DNA of 23,124 nucleotides from a virus. The position numbers and the translations under genes were made by a program. Below, piece after piece: positions 1-7,657 of this stretch. The notes beneath the pieces were generated by a model. The model was not told where the DNA came from and did not search any database. It saw only the letters and a program-made list of their open reading frames with translations. The stretch covers positions 1 to 23,124 of IMG/VR virus record IMGVR_UViG_3300035190_001048. One strand, written 5' to 3'. The number at the start of each line of letters is the position of its first letter. The stretch's first letter is position 1.

Positions 1-623
1 GCCACGTACTCCAAGCCCTGAATCACATCGCTGTTTTCCTCAAAAACGGCTTGGCTCGCATCGTTGGCGATGGTTTGCACCGCCGTTCGCACCACTGCCG
101 ATGCGTCACGCCGGGCCACTTTCAGGGTTTCCTTGCCCAGGTGTTTGTCCACCTTGAAGCCGATGATGTCGCGGGTTATCTGAGCATTGGTGCGCCCGGT
201 GGCCACGCCTGCGCGGATCGTGCGGCCAATGTCAAACCGAACTTGATTCTCGAGCCGGGAAAACCATTCCCCGATCACCGCGCCCTCAATCAGGGAATTG
301 GCGGCGATGCTTTGCAGCACGGGCAATGGGGGTAGTCCTGCATCAATCCCAGCGGCGACCATTCCCGCGGTGAGTGCTTTCGCCTCTGTCTCTGCCAAGT
401 CGGTGAGGTCTGGCGCTGCAATGGTGATGCGGTCTTGCAGGTCAGCGATGATCCGGTCAATGCTTCGCTTGCGCTCTGTCGTGAGGGGCTTTATGCCGGA
501 TAGCTCACGCTCGATCTGGTCTGCGATGTCTTGAAACAGTCGGTCGATGTCACGCACCTGGCCAGCCGCGACCCGCTGCAAGAGCAGGTTTCGGACTTGA
601 ATCAGGTCGTAAACGTCATTCAT
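1..623 (-). CDS. MuF-type minor head (head morphogenesis) protein, C-terminus cut by window edge
   Basis: About 207 residues are visible; the reading frame is open to the left edge, so the C-terminus is missing. The start ATG at 623 overlaps the stop of the upstream membrane-protein gene by 8 bases. The visible protein is largely helical and rich in Arg, Asp and Ala. Near residues 174-205 it carries the block DASAVVRTAVQTIANDAS followed by an acidic stretch and GLEYVA, which resembles the conserved core of phage Mu gpF/SPP1 gp7-type head proteins. Those proteins bind the portal and help procapsid assembly, so a position downstream of the portal gene fits, although six other genes intervene. 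The family call rests on motif likeness only; the diagnostic Cys/His-containing C-terminal part would lie outside the window. Confidence 0.72.
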   Translation of the reverse strand, partial: MNDVYDLIQVRNLLLQRVAAGQVRDIDRLFQDIADQIERELSGIKPLTTERKRSIDRIIADLQDRITIAAPDLTDLAETEAKALTAGMVAAGIDAGLPPLPVLQSIAANSLIEGAVIGEWFSRLENQVRFDIGRTIRAGVATGRTNAQITRDIIGFKVDKHLGKETLKVARRDASAVVRTAVQTIANDASQAVFEENSDVIQGLEYV

Positions 624-1038
624 CCGTTTTTGCGTGAGGGGCCACTTTGTCAGCGGCAGCGTCCAGCACGCTCTCGACCAGATTTTTTCCACGGCGCTCA
701 AGCCAGGCTGTTAAGCCCGTCACGATCCACCAGCCGGGCAGGCCGGTGACGGCGAAGGCCACGGCGTTGATCCACAGCACGCCCAGCCCGGCGGGCAGGC
801 CCAGGTCTGTCGCCAGTTGCTCCACCCCTGCGCCCAGCCATGGTGTGTGGCGCTGCATAAGCACGGCGCACACCACGCCCAGCGTGAGGCTGCTGGCAAA
901 GCTGGCCAACAATCGATTGAGCAAGTCGCGGCTGTTTTTCACTGGCGAGAAACGCAAAAGCAGCGCCCAGCCCAAGGCACTGGCCAGCAGGGGCACGGTG
1001 ACAAACAGGATTTTTTCGACGGTGCCGCGATCAGCCAT
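616..1038 (-). CDS. Small multi-span membrane protein, possible holin
   Basis: 140 residues from an ATG at 1038, which overlaps the previous gene by 8 bases; an in-frame TTG 12 bases upstream is less likely. Hydrophobic segments lie at about residues 10-29, 42-61 and 82-112, the last perhaps two spans broken by Pro-Gly at 101-102. The C-terminal 28 residues are charged (ERRGKN...KTDE), as expected for a cytoplasmic tail. I do not recognise the family. Two small membrane proteins directly behind a papain-like enzyme look like a holin/spanin-style lysis group, but a membrane-anchored head or DNA-injection role cannot be excluded. The membrane protein call is firm; the holin call is inference. 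Confidence 0.7.
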   Translation of the reverse strand: MADRGTVEKILFVTVPLLASALGWALLLRFSPVKNSRDLLNRLLASFASSLTLGVVCAVLMQRHTPWLGAGVEQLATDLGLPAGLGVLWINAVAFAVTGLPGWWIVTGLTAWLERRGKNLVESVLDAAADKVAPHAKTDE

Positions 1039-1300
1039 GTTTTGCCCCAATGACGGTTTTGATTTCTTGAATTTGCCCTGCGAAGTACACCATCATGGTT
1101 CGGCTCTCATGCAGGTATTGCAAACGGTAAATGGCACCCAATACCCCGGCAAATGTGGGGGCCAGGGCAGCAGCGGCTTGCAGCGAGTCGATGGGGGTTT
1201 GCAGGGTGAGGATGATGCCCACCACCGCCCCAAAGACCAGCAGCATCACGGCCAGCGAGAGCAAGGCCCAAAAGGTGCGGGGGTCTTGCTTGCTGATCAT
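1031..1300 (-). CDS. Small membrane protein, holin-like
   Basis: 89 residues starting MISKQDPRTF. The ATG at 1300 overlaps the stop of the upstream papain-like gene in an ATGA arrangement, which favours this start over longer in-frame versions. A strong transmembrane segment covers residues 10-32 and a weaker, Ala/Gly-rich one about residues 39-58. The C-terminal 25 residues are amphipathic and end in Lys/His. Size and topology fit a small class II-like holin, but no family signature is visible. It sits between the papain-like enzyme and another membrane protein, with overlaps on both sides, so the three are probably translationally coupled and functionally linked. Confidence 0.68.
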   Translation of the reverse strand: MISKQDPRTFWALLSLAVMLLVFGAVVGIILTLQTPIDSLQAAAALAPTFAGVLGAIYRLQYLHESRTMMVYFAGQIQEIKTVIGAKHG

Positions 1301-1758
1301 GATGGGCGGCCCAATGTCAGCAGCATTTCGGGCGTCACGCGAAATGCAGGGGGTTGCCCGGTCATCATGCGGTAACACAGCTCGAAACAGTAGTGCAGCC
1401 ATGACACTCGCACGCCGGGGCCGACAAAAGCCAAAAGGCTAAAGAGGTCGTAGCCCTTGGTAATTTTCCACCAAAGACGCTTCCACCAGCCTTCGGGCGG
1501 CGTGCAGGCTGCTTCAAATTCGGCGATGGCTTGTGCATCGTCGCCACCAACATCCCGCAAATCCCACTTGTCAGGACTCCATTCCCCCGGCTGCATCTTG
1601 TGGGGGCCACGGGCAAGAGTGGAGTGATAGAGCACACCGTCAATGACAATGCCGCCGTGACAAAAGAGGCTAACAAGTCGCGTCTTGATCACCCAAGAAA
1701 AAAGACGGCCCAGCAGGCTGGCATTAGATGGGGGGTCTCTGCGTAAAGCCAAAATCAT
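1297..1758 (-). CDS. Permuted papain-like (NlpC/P60 or YiiX type) putative peptidase/amidase
   Basis: 153 residues; ATG at 1758 overlaps the upstream stop by 4 bases. The pattern fits circularly permuted papain-fold enzymes, in which the His comes before the Cys: FCHGGIVIDGVLYHS around His34 in the N-terminal half, and WLHYCFELCYRMM around Cys124-Glu126 in the C-terminal half, comparable with the C-S-E-L type nucleophile motif of YiiX/YaeF relatives. A Trp-rich segment at 91-97 precedes the second half. Such enzymes cleave peptide or lipid amide bonds, including peptidoglycan stems. With two small membrane proteins immediately downstream, an endolysin or cell-wall role is plausible. The catalytic assignment is by motif inspection and needs a profile comparison. 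Confidence 0.55.
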   Translation of the reverse strand: MILALRRDPPSNASLLGRLFSWVIKTRLVSLFCHGGIVIDGVLYHSTLARGPHKMQPGEWSPDKWDLRDVGGDDAQAIAEFEAACTPPEGWWKRLWWKITKGYDLFSLLAFVGPGVRVSWLHYCFELCYRMMTGQPPAFRVTPEMLLTLGRPS

Positions 1759-2138
1759 GGGGTGCTTTCAGGTTCGGGCAAATACCCAGCCGCAATCGGG
1801 TCAGCCACATCGACAAGCTCTAGCGTGACTTGCCAAAACCCTAAAGGCGTACCTATGAGCACACCCGGCATTTCCGATGTGCCACCTATCTGAACGTCGG
1901 CAAGCGCCCGACCAATCTCACCGAGGTGCGGATAAATTGCGCCCCAATCTACCCAAAAAATGGTTTGGTCAGTTGTGTGCTTGTTGAATATTTCAGGCCC
2001 CCAAGCGTTGGTTACTTGTCCGGGGTTGTTTTCCGCCCGCCACGACAGCAGCGACCAGGCATTGATGGTGGCGAGCATGTCACGCTGGGCAGCGTGACGT
2101 GCTTCCTCGCTTGTCAAATGGAATTGCAAGATTTTCAT
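1755..2138 (-). CDS. Hypothetical phage protein, 127 aa
   Basis: 127 residues, starting MKILQFHLTSEEARHAAQRD, with an AAGGTAA-type ribosome binding site about 5 bases before the ATG at 2138. The N-terminal 30 residues look helical; the middle is rich in Trp and aromatic residues (NAWSLLSW, FWVDWG) and the C-terminus is acidic and Pro-rich. No catalytic motif, signal peptide or membrane span is visible, and I do not recognise the family. It lies between the LamG/arabinofuranosidase-like gene and the papain-like gene, overlaps the latter by 4 bases, and could be a chaperone or accessory factor of either one. Confidence 0.62.
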   Translation of the reverse strand: MKILQFHLTSEEARHAAQRDMLATINAWSLLSWRAENNPGQVTNAWGPEIFNKHTTDQTIFWVDWGAIYPHLGEIGRALADVQIGGTSEMPGVLIGTPLGFWQVTLELVDVADPIAAGYLPEPESTP

Positions 2139-2147
2139 GCTTTACCT

Positions 2148-3005
2148 TTATGCAACGGTGATGCCGAAGTAGCCGCCCTGATTGCGCTCAAGGATTTGGC
2201 GGTCGGTGGTGGAAAGGGTCGAATTAAACAGCGTAATCTCTTGGATTGTTCCAACGTAAGAAAATACCTCGCCAATAGAGCGATTGCCTATGGATACTAA
2301 GGACACGGCACTCAGGCTGGCTTCTGTTTTTGAATCTACCAGAAGCCCATTAACGTACCCATTTTGATCTGCGTTTGCGACTGTTGCAGTAATAACCGCT
2401 TGAGCGTTCAGCGACATAGTATTTAAACTACCGGTGATACTGCCGTTAAATAGAAACTCCATATTATTGGCAGTGTTGAATCGCCTTAACTCCAAGATAT
2501 ATGGAGCTAACACCACTGCCATTCCATATTTTGAGGTTGCAGAATAGGGGTTATATACAGTGTTCAATGTATAACTGGCGGGTCCGCTAAATGATTGTGA
2601 CGACATATAGTTGTTGTCTACCAAAACAGCCGGTCTGCCATCTTGCGTCACAATCGCACCATTGTTGACAATGCGCGGTTGCGATCCTGCCGTTGTCTGA
2701 GTTAAATTGCGAGCATCGCCCGACTGGTCATACCAAGTGGTGACAAAGCCGTTGCTGGAACCGACAAAATCAAGAAGGGCGGCAATGTCCAGATCACCGC
2801 TGGCGGTAAAACCGATATTAAGTTCTGCATTGTCCGAGGATCGGCGAACGCGGCAAGCCAAAGATGCAGCCGAGCGCACTTGGCGCAGGCTGTATGCCGC
2901 AGCAGCTGCAATACCGAGCTGGTCGAGGATGGGCAGGGGCAGACCGCCCCTAGCCGCGCTGTAATCCGCCCGGCCTATGCGGCCAATGGTGCCTACACCG
3001 AACAT
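2148..3005 (-). CDS. Arabinofuranosidase-like/LamG-type beta-sandwich protein, probable virion adhesin or decoration
   Basis: 285 residues. Residues about 33-115 (AAAAAYSLRQVRSA, VRRSSDNAELNIGF, FVTTWYDQSGDARNL, then SQPRIV) match the pattern of the fungal alpha-L-arabinofuranosidase catalytic domain (ArabFuran-catal), a fold also found in phage structural proteins. The C-terminal part ends IQEITLFNSTLSTTDRQILE, typical of a concanavalin/LamG-like jelly roll. The N-terminus is Gly-rich and might be a virion anchor. A role in binding or trimming surface glycans is likely; enzymatic activity is uncertain. The stretch at about 2200-2620 is clearly more AT-rich than its neighbours, suggesting separate acquisition. 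The ATG lies 1 base after the upstream stop, with no strong ribosome binding site. Confidence 0.68.
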   Translation of the reverse strand: MFGVGTIGRIGRADYSAARGGLPLPILDQLGIAAAAAYSLRQVRSAASLACRVRRSSDNAELNIGFTASGDLDIAALLDFVGSSNGFVTTWYDQSGDARNLTQTTAGSQPRIVNNGAIVTQDGRPAVLVDNNYMSSQSFSGPASYTLNTVYNPYSATSKYGMAVVLAPYILELRRFNTANNMEFLFNGSITGSLNTMSLNAQAVITATVANADQNGYVNGLLVDSKTEASLSAVSLVSIGNRSIGEVFSYVGTIQEITLFNSTLSTTDRQILERNQGGYFGITVA

Positions 3006-3006
3006 A

Positions 3007-3459
3007 TCAAAGCACCGGGACGAATCTTACGAAGCCGTCCGCCGTGTCGCGGATGACGGTGTAATGTGTCACACCGGATGGCAACCTCATGTGAAACATC
3101 GCATCGGCTGGCAGCACGAGCAAAGCCGCATCGGTTGCATTTGCTGCCGTGACGGTGCTGGCCCCGAATCGAATGAAGCATCGGGTGGAAGCAACCAGCA
3201 TCACCTCGCGGCTGGCGGACAATGTGCCGATTGCCACCGCTGCCGAAGATGTCGCACCGACAGCGGTGCGCGTGGCTTGGGCAAAATTGTAAGCGCGGGT
3301 GCCAGAAGCAGCCGTGTCTGTGACGGGCACAGGCGATTCACGAAGCTGCTCATTTGTCAGGCTACCGCCGCCGGGGCCGCCAGCAAAATCTGATTTTTTA
3401 GCAGGACGCGCAACACCCGGAAGGGTTGTGTCGTCGATGATGTGGATAACGCTGCTCAT
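3007..3459 (-). CDS. Hypothetical phage structural-type protein, 150 aa
   Basis: 150 residues beginning MSSVIHIIDDTTLPGVARPA. The start is set by a good ribosome binding site (GAGGTGA, 4 bases before the ATG at 3459); the frame stays open further upstream into the portal gene but without a comparable site. Residues 22-35 form a Gly-rich linker (GGPGGGSLTNEQ). The second half, about residues 55-150, is Ala/Thr/Val-rich with many short beta-strand-like segments (SREVMLVASTRCFIRFG, LVLPADAMFHMRL), which suggests a small beta-sandwich. Short beta domains of this type occur in phage decoration and fibre-tip proteins. It directly precedes the LamG-like gene, so the two may form one surface structure. 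No named family is recognised. Confidence 0.6.
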   Translation of the reverse strand: MSSVIHIIDDTTLPGVARPAKKSDFAGGPGGGSLTNEQLRESPVPVTDTAASGTRAYNFAQATRTAVGATSSAAVAIGTLSASREVMLVASTRCFIRFGASTVTAANATDAALLVLPADAMFHMRLPSGVTHYTVIRDTADGFVRFVPVL

Positions 3460-3481
3460 ATTTTCACCTCGTAAAAGTTGG

Positions 3482-4912
3482 TCATTCTTGGCCCCTTGCA
3501 ATTGTGGGCGTTGCTTCGTCAAGCTCCGCCGTGTAAGTATCCTGATCCATGTCAGCGGGCACAATGTCGCCGCGCTTCAAGTTGCTGAACAGCACACTCA
3601 CGGGCATCGAACCCGATTGATACGCCGCCACCAACTGAGCAAGCATCTGAGGGTCCATGCGGTGCAAGCCGTAGTCACGATTCAGCGAAAACTCAGCCCC
3701 TGCACTTGCGCCGAAGCGTGCGGCCATCCAGTCCAAGCACTGGCGGATCGCGTCCGATACATCGGCGGCAACACCTGCCAAAGTACCGCGCTCCCCCGCA
3801 CTGCGAAGCTCAACACCAGTGGCGGTTTCGTTGCTTGCCTTTTCGCCGCCCAGCGAGCGTGCGCCCAAGATGGCCATTTGCTTTTCAAGGTCGGCTAGGC
3901 GGTTTCGCAGTGGCTCCAACCCTTGGCCGCTGAACTCGAGATATCCCGCCTTCGCCGAAGGGTCAGGGAAAATCCACGCCGCGCCGCTGCCAATTTGCAG
4001 CTTTTCACCCGGTTCCAGTTGCACACCCGCCGCCCAAGGCGTAGGCAGGGCAGACATATGCAGGGCGTGCGAGTAGTCGGCATCTGTGCGGTAGTGGGCA
4101 AAGTTCACATCGGCCAGATCGAGCAAAAGGGGCTTTCGCACCTCAGCGCCGCCCACGATGGTGAAGGGGATGTATCGCAGCCGCTCATTCTGCGAAGTTG
4201 GGAAAATCTCGACGGCCAGCGCCCACTCTTTTGACCCGGTTTCGCGGTACACCCTTTGGCGGTAGTACCCTTCAAACAGGTCCAAAATGCGGTATTGCGT
4301 CACGTACACGGCAGGGGATAGATCATCCTCGAATGTCGCCACGCTCTCACGCAGCTTGACCATCGTCAAGCGTGAGCCTTGGCCGGGGACATTGCCCACG
4401 CGCCAGTCTTGGATCTGCTCTGCCGCCCATGCCGTGATGTAAGGGCGTGCGTTTGCCCGTTCTGCCTCTGCCTGCGTCATTGTGCTGGTGTCGGTGTTGG
4501 GGAACTCGACCATCAAACCAACTCGGGATGTGGTCAATTCCTCGACAACCACTTTTTGCGCGAAGTCGCGTAGGTTTGTGCCGCTCAGGTCGATATCACG
4601 CAAAAGCCCGTTTATCGCGCCCTGCGCCTTCACCTCGGGATCTTTGGCAAAGATCAGCCCGGCCAGTGCATTTACGGTGCGGTCGGTCGCACCGAACCAG
4701 GATGCCCTGGCCTGCATCGCCGAATATTCCGCTTGGTCTTGGTCACTGAGCGGGGGCAGGTAGCTGTTTCGGCTTTTGGCGGGTTTAAGCGATTCGGCTG
4801 CATCGTGCGCCATGATCGCATCCCGCCCCGCCACTGCATCGCGAAGTCGCCCCCACTTCAGCAGGCTCGCGCCGTATTCGATGTGGGTGGAGGTGATGGG
4901 GGAGGTTGCCAT
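3482..4912 (-). CDS. Phage portal protein (DUF4055 family)
   Basis: 476 residues, a normal length for a portal. Recognisable features are the N-terminal region with RNSYLPPLS and ATDRTVNALAGLIFAKDPEV, a middle segment YIPFTIVGGAEVRKPLLLDLADVNFAHYRTDADYSHALH cut here into blocks around residues 243-283, and the helical clip/stem-like region with LADLEKQMAILGARSL near 337-352. Together these are characteristic of DUF4055 proteins, the portal of several proteobacterial phages. The portal forms the 12-subunit ring at one capsid vertex through which terminase pumps DNA. It follows the large terminase by 45 bases, the usual order. The ATG at 4912 has no clear Shine-Dalgarno; a small hairpin with an A8 loop lies just upstream. 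Confidence 0.85.
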   Translation of the reverse strand: MATSPITSTHIEYGASLLKWGRLRDAVAGRDAIMAHDAAESLKPAKSRNSYLPPLSDQDQAEYSAMQARASWFGATDRTVNALAGLIFAKDPEVKAQGAINGLLRDIDLSGTNLRDFAQKVVVEELTTSRVGLMVEFPNTDTSTMTQAEAERANARPYITAWAAEQIQDWRVGNVPGQGSRLTMVKLRESVATFEDDLSPAVYVTQYRILDLFEGYYRQRVYRETGSKEWALAVEIFPTSQNERLRYIPFTIVGGAEVRKPLLLDLADVNFAHYRTDADYSHALHMSALPTPWAAGVQLEPGEKLQIGSGAAWIFPDPSAKAGYLEFSGQGLEPLRNRLADLEKQMAILGARSLGGEKASNETATGVELRSAGERGTLAGVAADVSDAIRQCLDWMAARFGASAGAEFSLNRDYGLHRMDPQMLAQLVAAYQSGSMPVSVLFSNLKRGDIVPADMDQDTYTAELDEATPTIARGQE

Positions 4913-4925
4913 GATAGGCGGATTT

Positions 4926-4946
4926 TATCGGGTTTTTTTTCCGATA
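4926..4946 (-). other. Small hairpin with A8 loop between terminase and portal genes
   Basis: Inverted repeat TATCGG/CCGATA (6 bp) enclosing a 9-base loop that contains eight A residues in the minus-strand mRNA. It lies in the 45-base gap between the large terminase stop and the portal start. It is too weak and wrongly built for an intrinsic terminator on the minus strand. It may expose or protect the translation start of the portal, which lacks an obvious Shine-Dalgarno. Confidence 0.35.
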
Positions 4947-4957
4947 GATAGGGGCTA

Positions 4958-6280
4958 TTACACGCCGGACACCTTGACCAAGGATGTCGGGCCATGAATA
5001 GGCCATTCGTAGTCAATCATGTAACCCACGGCTGTGGTGATGTGCTGATAGCGCGTCTCGACCTCCAGGAACGTGCTGCCCGGCTTGGCCTGCACGGTTG
5101 AAAGCCCTTTGTGGGTAGTTGGCGCGGTTTTTGCATTGACGAATAGCGAAACATCGCCAGCGGCGTTCTGGATCTTGGCCCTGACTGCGTTTTGTCGGTC
5201 TTTGATGCTTGGCGCGGCGGGTTTGACCTTGCGGGTCAACGTCCAGCCATTCGCCCTCAAAACGCCCTCCATCTCGGTGTAGTCCGATGCGTGCCCGTGC
5301 TTTTCCCCTGCCCTGCCCGCTGGGTCGCCATAAATCAGCACGCGCTTGTTCTTGTGGTCTTTGTACCGCTCGACAAACTCCATGGCGCTTTGCCGGGCCA
5401 CCGCGCTGTCCAGGATGATTTCCTCCAGGCAATACACCGAATTCCCATCCCTCACGCCCACACCGCTCGACATAGGGGTGAAGTTGAAGTCGTGGAACCA
5501 CAATAGCTGCTCATGCGGCTGGATCGTGCGCTGGGTCAGATTCCGGTCGCCGTAGTCCTCATAGATTCGCCCTGTCGCCGTCTCAAAGCTGGCCTCATAC
5601 TCTTGCTTGTACTGCTTGGCGCTCATTTGGCGCTTGGCCGCGTCAATGACATCGGGGGGGAGAATCTCGCTTGATTTCCAGTGGAAAAGCGCCCAATCGG
5701 GATCGTTGGCCGTGCGTGCGTATTCGGCCATCTCAAAATAATGGTTCAGGCCGTCAGGAACCCCCAAAAGCCAGCACCACGCCCGATAGTCGGGCCGGGT
5801 AGGGTTGACGGTATTCAGGGCAGGAAGGATGTTCGCACCCCATGCGCCGTCTTTCACATCCGCGATTTCATCAATTCCCCCGCCCGTCCAGGGGATGCCC
5901 TCAATACGCTCGGGCTTGTCCAGGCCAATCAGGTGTATCTCCGTCCCGTTCGGCATAAAAATAATCAGGTCTGACTCGCTTGGCCGCTTTGCGTGGCACG
6001 CGCTCAGGGTCAGGCGCTTCATGTCATCCCAATAGATTTTCTTGACCTGCCCGTAAGTGGGCGCGGCCATGAAATACTTTTCGCCGGGGTGCTTCATGGC
6101 TTGCTTGGCGACAAACCGCTTGAACCGCTCAGTCTTGCCGCTTCGCCGCCCAGCGGGAACCACGGGGAACCGCACGCCATTGGGTACCGCGTCCATCAAA
6201 GCGAGCTGGACCGGGTGATCCCTCAGCGGGTACCACCGCGCAAATTGCTGTGCGAGTACGTTTTTTGCCTGAGCGTCCAT
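4958..6280 (-). CDS. terL: Terminase large subunit
   Basis: 440 residues. The ATPase domain carries a Walker A-type motif VPAGRRSGKT (41-50) and a Walker B motif GGGIDEIAD (133-141, acidic pair Asp137-Glu138). The nuclease domain of RNase H fold shows the expected acidic residues: Asp264 in WFHDFNF, Asp319 in IYGDPAGR, and a candidate third at Asp423 in GYMIDYEW. The enzyme cuts concatemeric phage DNA and powers packaging through the portal. The ATG at 6280 shares one base with the stop of the small-subunit gene (TGATG), giving translational coupling. All motifs are intact and the length is normal, so the call is secure. Confidence 0.92.
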   Translation of the reverse strand: MDAQAKNVLAQQFARWYPLRDHPVQLALMDAVPNGVRFPVVPAGRRSGKTERFKRFVAKQAMKHPGEKYFMAAPTYGQVKKIYWDDMKRLTLSACHAKRPSESDLIIFMPNGTEIHLIGLDKPERIEGIPWTGGGIDEIADVKDGAWGANILPALNTVNPTRPDYRAWCWLLGVPDGLNHYFEMAEYARTANDPDWALFHWKSSEILPPDVIDAAKRQMSAKQYKQEYEASFETATGRIYEDYGDRNLTQRTIQPHEQLLWFHDFNFTPMSSGVGVRDGNSVYCLEEIILDSAVARQSAMEFVERYKDHKNKRVLIYGDPAGRAGEKHGHASDYTEMEGVLRANGWTLTRKVKPAAPSIKDRQNAVRAKIQNAAGDVSLFVNAKTAPTTHKGLSTVQAKPGSTFLEVETRYQHITTAVGYMIDYEWPIHGPTSLVKVSGV

Positions 6281-6807
6281 CAGGTGGGCAGGCGGTCGGC
6301 CAGATCGGCAAGTGCGCCAGCCACATCGTCGGTTTCGGCGGGCTTCATGGCTTCCTTGTTCGCGCTCAGAAGGTTCACGGCAATTTGGCTGCTGTCGTTT
6401 GCCAGCTTGGTCAATATGCCAACGCCCTTCAGCGAGTCAATCGAGGCAAGCGGGTTGGCATCGTCAACCTTGTTCACTTCGCTGTTTGCCAGTGAGTGCA
6501 GGCGGTGCGCGGTCTTGGCTCCTAGCTCTGCTGCGCTTGCGAGGCTGTGGCTTATGCCTCTCAGCTTTTCGGCCAAGCTGACAGCGGCGTATTGCTGAGC
6601 CACGGGCAATTCGGCCAGTGCATTTTGAGCGCTTGCGAGGGATTTCGCAACGTTTCGCACGTTTTGCGATACTTGCGTTATTCGCCGGGTGATCTGTGCA
6701 GGATGAACCCCAAACTCACGGGCCAGCTCAGACGCACTGTCGCCTACATTCAGCCTGCGCTCTATCTCGCGCCATTGGTCGGGTGTAAGTTTCGATGGTC
6801 GGGGCAT
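6280..6807 (-). CDS. terS: Terminase small subunit-like protein with N-terminal HTH
   Basis: 175 residues beginning MPRPSKLTPDQW. This start lies 4 bases after the upstream stop and gives the conserved N-terminus; an upstream in-frame extension would overlap the neighbour. Residues about 5-40 form a helix-turn-helix (TPDQWREIERRL, SASELAREFGVHPAQITRR). The rest is long amphipathic helices with LPVAQQYAAVSLAEKL and AAELGAKTAHRLHSL, a pattern I associate with small terminase subunits and similar DNA-recognition proteins of siphoviruses. It would recognise the pac or cos site and load the large subunit encoded next. The order directly before terL supports this. An alternative is a packaging-region DNA-binding protein without terminase function. 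Confidence 0.72.
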   Translation of the reverse strand: MPRPSKLTPDQWREIERRLNVGDSASELAREFGVHPAQITRRITQVSQNVRNVAKSLASAQNALAELPVAQQYAAVSLAEKLRGISHSLASAAELGAKTAHRLHSLANSEVNKVDDANPLASIDSLKGVGILTKLANDSSQIAVNLLSANKEAMKPAETDDVAGALADLADRLPT

Positions 6808-6811
6808 GGCT

Positions 6812-7033
6812 CTATTTTGCCTCAGTTTGAGGCATTGTGGCTGCAATGGCCAGATTGTGACCATCTTTTGCCCGCTTGACGGCTTTCAGGGCCAGTTGAT
6901 ACTTCACCCCGGCTACCCGGGCAGCATCGGGCACGGTCAGCCCTGCAACCATGTGCAGGCGCACGGCCTCACGGGTTGAGCCTTGGCGCAGGCGTAGGAT
7001 CTGTGCCAGGGCTTGGAATTGTTGGGCTGTCAT
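6812..7033 (-). CDS. KorA/TrfB-like DNA-binding protein
   Basis: 73 residues. The sequence MTAQQFQALAQILRL, followed by REAVRLHMVAGLTVPDAARVAG and YQLALKAVKRAKDG, matches the arrangement of the TrfB/KorA DNA-binding domain of IncP plasmids: a helix, then an HTH in which the recognition helix follows G-L-T-x-x-x-A-A. KorA is a global repressor that binds palindromic promoter sites. Here a local transcription regulator of the late genes, or a second DNA-recognition component beside terminase, is possible. The gene lies 25 bases after radC and 4 bases before terS, with no strong ribosome binding site. Family resemblance is clear to me; the target site is unknown. Confidence 0.62.
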   Translation of the reverse strand: MTAQQFQALAQILRLRQGSTREAVRLHMVAGLTVPDAARVAGVKYQLALKAVKRAKDGHNLAIAATMPQTEAK

Positions 7034-7058
7034 TGGCTTTTTGGGGTTATTTTCTAGG

Positions 7059-7571
7059 TTACATGAGGCCCTGTTCGGCCATGCTGAGCGATTGTCCGCC
7101 TGAGCCGGTGATGATGTGATCTAGGACTTTGCAGTCCACCAGCGCCAGGGATGCCTTGAGCGTCTGGGTCAAATACTCGTCTGCGCGGCTGGGTTGAACT
7201 GACCCGCTTGGGTGATTGTGGGACAAGACCACGGCGGCTGCATTGTGCTTGAGTGCTGCCCTGACCACTTCTCGAGGGTAAACACTGGTTTGGCTGAGTG
7301 TGCCGGTGAACATGGTTTCGATGGCCACCATGCGATTCTGGGTGTCCAGAAACAAGACCGTAAAACGCTCTACAAATTGATCGCCTTCGGCTGCGTTTCG
7401 CATGACCAAAAATTGCTTGACCGCATCAGGGGTTTGGAAAACCGCCTCAGGCGCTTTGACCCTGCGCTCGAGGATGGCCAAGGCCTGCCGAATGATGTCG
7501 TCTTCACCGACTGTCTGGATGGCCTGGCGCTCCACAAAGTAGGGGGCTTGGTCTTGTTGTTGGGCTTTCAT
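7059..7571 (-). CDS. radC: RadC-family JAB/MPN-domain protein
   Basis: 170 residues, shorter than chromosomal RadC (about 220) because the N-terminal helix-hairpin-helix part is replaced by a short unrelated segment. The JAB/MPN metal-binding core is complete: Glu85 in MVAIETMFTG, the block QTSVYPREVVRAAL, and the zinc motif SHNHPSGSVQPSRAD with His118, His120 and Asp131. The biochemical role of RadC proteins remains debated; a link to DNA repair was questioned, and many are carried by mobile elements as possible accessory or anti-defence factors. The gene has its own promoter and operator-like sites upstream (7620-7672), unlike most genes in this operon, so it probably heads the late transcription unit. 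Confidence 0.88.
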   Translation of the reverse strand: MKAQQQDQAPYFVERQAIQTVGEDDIIRQALAILERRVKAPEAVFQTPDAVKQFLVMRNAAEGDQFVERFTVLFLDTQNRMVAIETMFTGTLSQTSVYPREVVRAALKHNAAAVVLSHNHPSGSVQPSRADEYLTQTLKASLALVDCKVLDHIITGSGGQSLSMAEQGLM

Positions 7572-7619
7572 GTTGCTTTCCTTAGTTTCGGACCTGCCCT
7601 ATGCTTGTCCATGAATGAA

Positions 7620-7646
7620 ATTATACACCCATTTTGACGGGTGCAA
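7620..7646 (-). promoter_or_regulatory. Promoter driving radC and the downstream packaging genes
   Basis: On the minus strand a perfect TATAAT (7620-7625) is preceded by a weak -35, TTGCAC (7641-7646), at a short 15-base spacing. The spacer holds an inverted repeat CACCC/GGGTG (7626-7630 and 7639-7643), a possible operator. The predicted start is near 7613, giving a leader of about 40 bases to the radC ATG. A weak -35 with a perfect -10 suggests dependence on an activator. Confidence 0.55.
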
Positions 7647-7657
7647 GGCTTTTTTTC

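Noticed and set aside
7604-7610. CTTGTCC, identical to one kissing loop sequence, in the radC leader; a third partner for the loops was considered.
   Set aside because: The same 7-mer also occurs inside coding genes near 2015, 14490 and 14603, so occurrences outside the paired hairpins are at chance level.
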